NCBI GenBank assembly: GCA_044229775.1
Contig: JBGASH010000093.1
Coordinates: 1 to 12,753, forward strand
Direction of reading: 5' to 3'
Length of the DNA: 12,753 nt
Source: JAHEYG01 sp044229775
GTDB taxonomy: Bacteria > Bacteroidota > Bacteroidia > B-17B0 > Aurantibacillaceae
Each line of letters starts with the position of its first letter. Position 1 is the first letter of the stretch. Under the pieces are notes generated by a model. That model was not told the DNA's origin. It saw only the letters and a list, made by a program, of their open reading frames with translations, and searched no databases. Below, one piece after another: positions 7,508-12,753 of this stretch. Position numbers and translations under genes: made by a program.

Positions 7508-8449
7508 TTATGTTAAACTTTCATCGTTAACCAAGAGGTATCGCCACAATTTTTTGAAAGTAAACGCGTAAGCTTTAAGTCTAGTGAACGCCTTGGTACT
7601 TACCAGCGAAACCGGGAATAAAATAATAAGTCGTAAAATACTATGTATAAAAAAAATGATGGCGCTTAGAACAAATGTCAACTTTCTTTTATGTTTTTTG
7701 TAAAACTTTAATTTGCTAATCAACTGGTTTGAAATGACCACTGAAAGATTTTTTTTCGACGACGCGCCAACATAATGAACCGTTTTCCATTGAGGAAAAT
7801 ACCAATTCTTGCCCCCAAGCAATTTGTTACGGTAACAAAAATCCACATCCTCCATCCAAAAGAGTTTTTCATCAAGGTTCCCAATACTTTTTTGTGTTTC
7901 ACTGCGCATCAATAAAGCCGCCCCCGAAAGAAAATCTACCGAAAAAGATCCAGTTTCACCCCTCGCAGAAACATAGGACGATGTGTCAATTAATTTATTA
8001 AGAAAAAACGCTTCCATCAGGTGTTGTGTTAGCCTTGGGAACTTCCAGGCTGAATCCTGATAGGAATTATCAGGATTATAAATACGCGGACCAATGATCA
8101 AGTGTTGACCAGGTTCATTTTGCAAAAACGTTATGGCATTTTTATAAGATGAGTCTAAAAAATAAGCATCAGGATTCAACATTAGAAAATACTTTCCTTT
8201 GGCAATTGCAAAACCTTGATTATTTGCTGCAGAAAACCCAATATTCTTTTTGTTTTCGATCAAATTAACTTCCGGATAATTTTTCCTTATTTCCTGGCAT
8301 GAGTCATCAGAAGAAGCATTGTCGATCACTATTACTTCATTTGTATCAGAAACGAAGGACCGGATCGAATTCAGGCTTTGAAATAACAGATCCTTGACGT
8401 TATAATTGACAATTATTATACTTAATAATGGCTTTTCTTCGTGACTCAT
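7508..8449 (-). CDS. GT2 (GT-A fold) glycosyltransferase, rhamnosyltransferase-like, with C-terminal membrane segment
   Basis: This enzyme transfers a sugar from a nucleotide donor, most likely during surface polysaccharide or glycolipid assembly at the cytoplasmic face of the membrane. Its 313 residues show the family landmarks in order: 'SIIIVNYNVKD' (10-20), 'VIVIDNASSDDS' (39-50), 'GFSAANNQGF' (71-80), the metal/donor motif 'LNPDAYF' (91-97), 'FLSGAALLMR' (173-182), the acidic 'MEDVDFCYR' (199-207) and 'VHYVGASS' (224-231). The last motif is common in the WbbL/rhamnosyltransferase-like branch. A hydrophobic segment at about 257-283 probably anchors it to the membrane. Donor and acceptor are not determinable. 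The ATG at 8449 is preceded by a good promoter. It is divergent from the GT4 gene and lies 94 bp upstream of the nuclease gene on the same strand. Confidence 0.9.
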   Translation of the reverse strand: MSHEEKPLLSIIIVNYNVKDLLFQSLNSIRSFVSDTNEVIVIDNASSDDSCQEIRKNYPEVNLIENKKNIGFSAANNQGFAIAKGKYFLMLNPDAYFLDSSYKNAITFLQNEPGQHLIIGPRIYNPDNSYQDSAWKFPRLTQHLMEAFFLNKLIDTSSYVSARGETGSFSVDFLSGAALLMRSETQKSIGNLDEKLFWMEDVDFCYRNKLLGGKNWYFPQWKTVHYVGASSKKNLSVVISNQLISKLKFYKKHKRKLTFVLSAIIFFIHSILRLIILFPVSLVSTKAFTRLKAYAFTFKKLWRYLLVNDESLT

Positions 8450-8456
8450 TAGATAA

Positions 8457-8485
8457 CAAAAATAAGAAATATAAATACCTCCAAA
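8457..8485 (-). promoter_or_regulatory. Bacteroidota promoter, TTTG -33 and TATTTTTG -7, for the GT2 gene at 7508-8449
   Basis: On the minus strand a TTTG (plus 8482-8485) precedes TATTTTTG (8457-8464) by 17 bases, within the known 17-23 range. It is the only box here with both elements well placed. The -7 box ends 7 bases before the ATG at 8449, so the transcript would have a very short leader. Confidence 0.55.
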
Positions 8486-8510
8486 ACAACCTTACTCCAT
8501 AAACATTTCT

Positions 8511-8518
8511 TAAATTTG
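8511..8518 (+). promoter_or_regulatory. Bacteroidota -7 promoter box TAAATTTG for the GT4 gene
   Basis: TAAATTTG lies in the divergent gap between the GT2 and GT4 genes. No TTG sits at -33 spacing. It is 35 bases before the TTG at 8554 and 116 bases before the TTG at 8635, the two possible GT4 starts. Confidence 0.4.
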
Positions 8519-8634
8519 GTTATTGCAATGTTATAGAAAACTTAGATCTTAAATTGCAGATTTCTTTCCGTCTGAATACGACAAAAAAGGTCTGCAAAAT
8601 ACAGATCCCTGTCTTTTTAAAACGAAATTATAAT

Positions 8635-9788
8635 TTGAAACCTCGCGTTAAAATAGGGTATTTAACCAGTTCCGATCCAAACGATCGCCATTCGTGGTCG
8701 GGCACACATTATTTTATTTATAAGGCGCTGCAAAATAAATTTGAATCAGTTATTCCTTTAGGTCCATTTGAACCAAAATTCTTATTTTTTATAGGAAAAG
8801 TGTTCTCGCGTATAAGTTTGATCTTTTTGAACAAACGTTATGATTACGCCCATAGTAAAATGATCTCTAAAGCCTACGCGCGTTATTTTGACAAAAAAAT
8901 AAATTCGGCTAAACCCGATCTTATTGTTGCGCCATCTGCTTCAACAGAAATCGCTTATTTACAAACCAGGGTACCGATCGTTTACGTTAGCGATTCAACC
9001 GTGCAGATCTCCCTTAATTATCACAAAGCTTTATCTAAATTATTTTCCTTCTCTGTTAATCAATCTAATCTTATTGAAGAACTGGCCATCAAAAATTCTT
9101 CGCTGGTCGTTGTTTCTTCTCAATGGGCGGCCAATTCGGTGATCAATTTTTATCACAAGTCGCCCGAAAAAGTTTCGGTATTTCCCTTTGGCGCCAACAT
9201 TGAGAATATACCATCTGAAATAAAACCTAAAGAAATTAAGGATGCCATTAAATTACTTTTATTGGAACTTATTGGATAAACAAAGGTGGCGAGTTTGCTT
9301 ATAATTGTTTGATCGAATTATTGAAAAAGAATATTAAGGCCGAATTGACCATTATTGGATGTACACCACCTGAGAAATTTAACCACCCGAACATAAATAT
9401 TATTCCGTTTATCAATAAAAACGAACCGGGCGGTCAGAAACAATTAATGGAAATTTATTCAAACTCACATTTTTTGATCCTTCCCACGCGTTTTGATTGC
9501 ACCCCAATTGTTTTCTGCGAGGCGAGCGCGTTCGGTTTACCGGTACTTTGCGCCAATACCGGCGGTGTAGAAGGCCATATTAAAGAAGGCGTTAATGGTT
9601 ATCTGATAGATTACAACGACACCGGTAGTGGTTACGCTAAAAAAATAATTGAACTTTTTGAGGACAAGGAAAAATACCAGGCACTTGTTTTATCAGCCCG
9701 TAAATTATACAATGATGAATTGAATTGGCATAAATGGGCCGATACTTTGGAAGTGAAATTAAAACAAGTGGGAGTTAATTTTTCTTAA
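8635..9788 (+). CDS. GT4 (GT-B fold) glycosyltransferase, frameshifted by one missing T
   Basis: Restoring one T in the T4 run at 9257-9260 joins two frames into a 384-residue GT-B protein, the normal length for the family. The junction then reads 'AIKLLFIGTYWINKGGEFAY', the expected start of the second Rossmann domain. As printed, the first frame ends at a TAA near 9277-9279. The N-terminal domain has 'RVKIGYLTSSDPNDRHSWSG' (4-23). The C-terminal domain has 'PTRFDCTPIVFCEASAFGLP' (284-303), with D288 and E296 in the EX7E-like position, and 'NTGGVEGHIKEGVNGYLI'. It probably adds a sugar to a membrane-linked glycan. There is no ATG between the promoter box and the conserved N-terminus. The start is therefore non-ATG: TTG at 8635 fits best, and TTG at 8554 would add 27 residues. 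The stop overlaps the 3' end of the opposing GT2 gene by 14 bp. Confidence 0.82.
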
Positions 9789-10806
9789 ACGACCGGAGTA
9801 CACATTTTACAAAAAGCTTAAATTTATCGGAAAAGGTTAAAGGATAATATGCCGAGAGAGCGGATCTCCAAAAATGATTAAATGCCTTTAAACCCAAATT
9901 TGAATTTCCGCAGGAATCGAACCACATCTTTGCCATAAAATTATTAAATACTCCCGGTTCTATAGTATTATTCTTTTTGTTCTGATCAATTAAAGCATTA
10001 AGCCATTTTTCGATATTATTCAACTGTTCAACGGTGGTAATAAATGTATTGTTCGCGATCAGGTTATGGGTTGCTAATTCCTCTTCCGAAAAATTAAAAC
10101 CTAATACTTTTAAATATTTTCTTCGGATCGCATTTCCGGACGTTTTTTGAATATCGTTAAAGTTATTACTGATCTGTCCGGAATGATTACGGTATTTAAA
10201 CAAGAATGCCTGTACATTAGAAAATTTGGTGAATTTGGACATACGGATCCACAGATCGTAATCCTCGAGGTGTTTTGCTTCCGTTGAATACGAAAGATCA
10301 TTCTCGGTTAAAACACTTTTACGGATCATCACTGCCGGATGACAAAAACAAGGAGCAAATAAGAGAATGGTCCTTAAGCGGTCATTATTATCAGAACCCT
10401 TTACTTCTACTAATGGTACTGAGGGAAAACCATAATACCAACTCCCAACTACCCCAACATCGGGATGCTGATCAAGATAATTTAATTGTTTTTCGAAGCG
10501 AGCCGGTAGACAGAGATCATCGGCATCCATCCTCGCAATAAATTCCCCTTGAGCCAATTTAATTCCATGGTTAAGAACCGCTATCAGTCCCAGGTTGGTT
10601 TCATTCTTATGATATTTTATTCTCGGGTCGGAAAAAGACAAAATGACCTTTTCACTTTGATCAGTAGATCCATCATTAATGATGATCAATTCGAAATTAC
10701 GGTAAGATTGATCTAGAATACTTTTAACGGCGTCGTAAAGAAATGCTTCACCATTATATACAGGAAGTACAACTGAAATAACCGGTGTATCTAATGGGTT
10801 GGACAT
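9775..10806 (-). CDS. GT2 (GT-A fold) glycosyltransferase
   Basis: This 343-residue family 2 glycosyltransferase has 'ISVVLPVYNGEAFLYDAVKS' (10-29), 'IIINDGSTDQS' (41-51), 'NLGLIAVLNHGI' (71-82), 'ARMDADDLCLPARFEKQ' (91-107) with the DxD metal site, 'FCHPAVMIRKS' (154-164) with H156, and 'LEDYDLWIRM' (180-189) with the catalytic acidic pair. No membrane segment is evident. The C-terminal 130 residues are less conserved and probably bind the acceptor. Sugar donor and acceptor are unknown. The ATG is at 10806, 24 bp after the stop of the upstream SpoIIE-type sensor on the same strand and with no clear promoter box between, so they may share a transcript. It converges with and overlaps the GT4 gene by 14 bp. 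Confidence 0.9.
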   Translation of the reverse strand: MSNPLDTPVISVVLPVYNGEAFLYDAVKSILDQSYRNFELIIINDGSTDQSEKVILSFSDPRIKYHKNETNLGLIAVLNHGIKLAQGEFIARMDADDLCLPARFEKQLNYLDQHPDVGVVGSWYYGFPSVPLVEVKGSDNNDRLRTILLFAPCFCHPAVMIRKSVLTENDLSYSTEAKHLEDYDLWIRMSKFTKFSNVQAFLFKYRNHSGQISNNFNDIQKTSGNAIRRKYLKVLGFNFSEEELATHNLIANNTFITTVEQLNNIEKWLNALIDQNKKNNTIEPGVFNNFMAKMWFDSCGNSNLGLKAFNHFWRSALSAYYPLTFSDKFKLFVKCVLRSFKKN

Positions 10807-10830
10807 ATAAATTATTTTCTTGAGCGTCGA

Positions 10831-12753
10831 TTAGATACGTATGCCAATAATAAAAACATCGTCAACCTGCTCCAGTTCGCCTCGCCACTCTTCAAAAATA
10901 GTGAGGAGTTTATCGCGTTGTTCGTTCATCGAAAGCGCGTTATTATTCTTTAACACCTCATTTAGTTGTTTGTATTTGAATTTTTTTCCTTTGGGTCCCC
11001 CAAAACTGATCGGCATAACCATCGGTATATAATAGCAGCGTATCACCCTTTTTGGTTTCTAATTCAAATAATCTAAATGGTTCGTCTCTTACCCCTTTCC
11101 CAATTGTGCATTTTATCGGCCTCAAATTCTATTATTTCGCCGTTCCTTAAAATAATCGGAGCATTTTGAGCGGCCGCGTAAGTTACCTCTCTTGTTTTAA
11201 GATCAATACAAAGTAAAATACCATCCATTCCATCCTGACCACCGTCTTTAGAAATATTAGTGATCAAACGTTCGCGCACATGGTTTAAGATCTCGTTAGG
11301 TTGCGTGATCTTTTTTCGGTAATGGCTTCATTTAAGAATGAAATATTAAGCAAACTCATAAACGCGCCAGGAACACCATGGCCGGTGCTATCGCAAACAG
11401 CGAGATAAAATTTAGTAGCCGTTTTTGTAGCCCAATAAAAATCACCGCTTACAATATCCTTTGGATGAAACAACACGAAATAGTCGTTAAGGTATTTTTT
11501 AAGAAAATTATCATGTGCCAATAAAGTATACTGGATCCGTTTTGCGTAATTGATGCTGTCAACGATCTCTTTTTGTTTTTCTTCAACAATGTGTTTTTGT
11601 TGTGTTACTTCCGCTGTTCGCTCTTTCACTTTATCTTCGAGGCCATGAATAAGATTGCTGATTGAGATCTGCATTTTTTAAAACCTTGTGCCAGAATCCC
11701 AATTTCATCTTTTCCACTTGTTTTGATCTCTATCTCAAAAATTCCTTTTGCCAATTCCTGCGCATCATAAGTTAATTCCTTTAAAGGCTTGGTGATCTGT
11801 CGTGAAACGATAATTGATACAAATAAAATGATCACTAATAATCCTAAAAAAGCCTGAATAATATTATTGCGAAGAGCGGTTACATGATAAAATGCTTCAT
11901 CTTCATCGATCTCACTCATAATGACCCAATTCATTCCTAGGATCTTTAAGGGTTTGTAAGCCGACAATACCGGCACGCCGCGATAGTCTTTAAAGATCTT
12001 ACTTCCCGAATTTCCCTTTAGTGCATCCTCAGTTCCAAATGTTTTCACTTTCTGCAATCCAACCGTACTGTTATAATCTCTTATCCTATTGATAACCGTG
12101 CCTTCAACTTCAATCTCCTTCAGCATTTTAAAATAATTGAGACTATCTTCTATTAAAAACCGCGACTGATTCCTAATTGTATAGTCATCGCCAACAATAT
12201 AAGTTTCACCGGTTCGGCCTAAACCAACCTCAGACCATTTCCGATTAGAGGTCATAATATCGTTGATACGATCGATCGGCATTTGAAAAGCCAACACCCC
12301 TATTACCTTTTCTTTATCAAATATCGGGCAAGCTATAAATGAAGCGTGGGCATTGTAGGAAGGGCGGTATGCTGCAAAATCGACGATACTTACCTCTCCT
12401 TCTTTTTTTATTTTTCGGGCTGCCCTGAAGCATTGTGAAAGATTTGTTGTACTAAAAGGGCCGTCTATCAAACAGGTCGCGAAATCCGTTTCTTTGTAAA
12501 CGGTATAAACAACATTTCCTGTTTCGTTATCGATCATGAAAATATCGTAGTACCCAAAACGTTCCAGAAAATTACGAAAAACAGAATGGTATTTTTTGTG
12601 CGCCGTATTATATGAACAAGTATCGGGTAACGAATCCATTCTTAATTTAAAATCAACCGGATTTGGATTAAGTGCCATGAACTGATCCTGCAAAATTATG
12701 GCGTTGTTTGAAGAAGATGAGATGTCATCAACTTTTAATTTCTTTAAAAGGTT
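10831..12753 (-). CDS. Membrane sensor with HAMP and SpoIIE-type PP2C phosphatase, 5'-partial and carrying four frameshifts
   Basis: The reading frame enters from beyond the right edge, so the true start and a first membrane helix are missing. About 640 residues are visible. Residues 1 to about 295 look like an extracytoplasmic dCache-type sensor ('FMIDNETGNVVYTVYKETD', 'GRTGETYIVGDDY'). A membrane helix follows (about 298-318, 'AFLGLLVIILFVSIIV'), then HAMP ('ITKPLKELTYDAQELAKG'), a coiled linker with 'IVDSINYAKRIQ', and PP2C ('SGDFYW', 'DSTGHGVPGAFMS', 'DGMDG', 'YTDGYADQFGG', C-terminal 'VDDVFIIGI'). Such enzymes dephosphorylate Ser/Thr on anti-sigma-antagonist-like partners in response to a ligand; target and ligand are unknown. 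Indels: one base missing at 11674-11679 and at 11311-11316, one extra near 11104-11105 and at 11002-11005. They sum to zero, and all metal-site motifs survive once they are corrected. Confidence 0.82.

Noticed and set aside
1..12753. Defence island, prophage, CRISPR array, insertion sequence or RNA gene
   Set aside because: No transposase, integrase, phage structural gene, regularly spaced repeat, tRNA-like or rRNA-like sequence was seen. The AddB-like protein is a general recombination enzyme, not evidence of a defence system by itself.

Overview
The window looks like chromosomal DNA from a member of the Bacteroidota. Three things support this. Several genes are preceded by the phylum's TAnnTTTG -7 promoter element and lack clear Shine-Dalgarno sites. 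Gene families typical of the phylum are present: a GEVED/Ig-like surface protein, a HAMP-SpoIIE phosphatase with the linker 'IVDSINYAKRIQ', and an AddB-like PD-(D/E)XK nuclease with an iron-sulfur staple. The sequence is also AT-rich. Nothing indicates a phage, plasmid or insertion sequence. No tRNA, rRNA or CRISPR was seen, and no gene-free stretch exceeds about 190 bases.

Left part (1-2385, all minus strand): a very large secreted, Ig-like-repeat surface protein runs off the left edge. It is preceded 10 bp upstream by a small secreted protein whose frame is broken by one extra A in an A8 tract. Further upstream is a separate 165-residue exported protein of unknown function. Middle part (2431-7413): an IscS/NifS-type cysteine desulfurase (minus), a divergent ten-helix EamA transporter (plus), and a 950-residue AddB-like nuclease (minus) that converges on the transporter with 3 bp between them.

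Right part (7508-10806): three glycosyltransferases in alternating orientation (GT2 minus, GT4 plus, GT2 minus), probably for a surface polysaccharide or glycolipid. The GT4 gene is split by one missing T. Far right (10831-12753, minus): a membrane sensor with an extracytoplasmic ligand-binding region, TM, HAMP, coiled coil and SpoIIE/PP2C phosphatase. It runs off the right edge and carries four single-base indels. The last GT2 lies 24 bp downstream of it and may be co-transcribed.

The main anomaly is six single-base frameshifts in otherwise well-conserved genes, five of them in homopolymer runs of 4-8 bases, four of them within about 680 bp. Restoring each single base gives an uninterrupted, motif-complete protein. 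Residual sequencing error is therefore the simplest explanation, with recent gene decay or phase variation as alternatives. I did not find a convincing new defence or mobile system. The least-described material is the small secreted protein/adhesin pair and the 165-residue exported protein.
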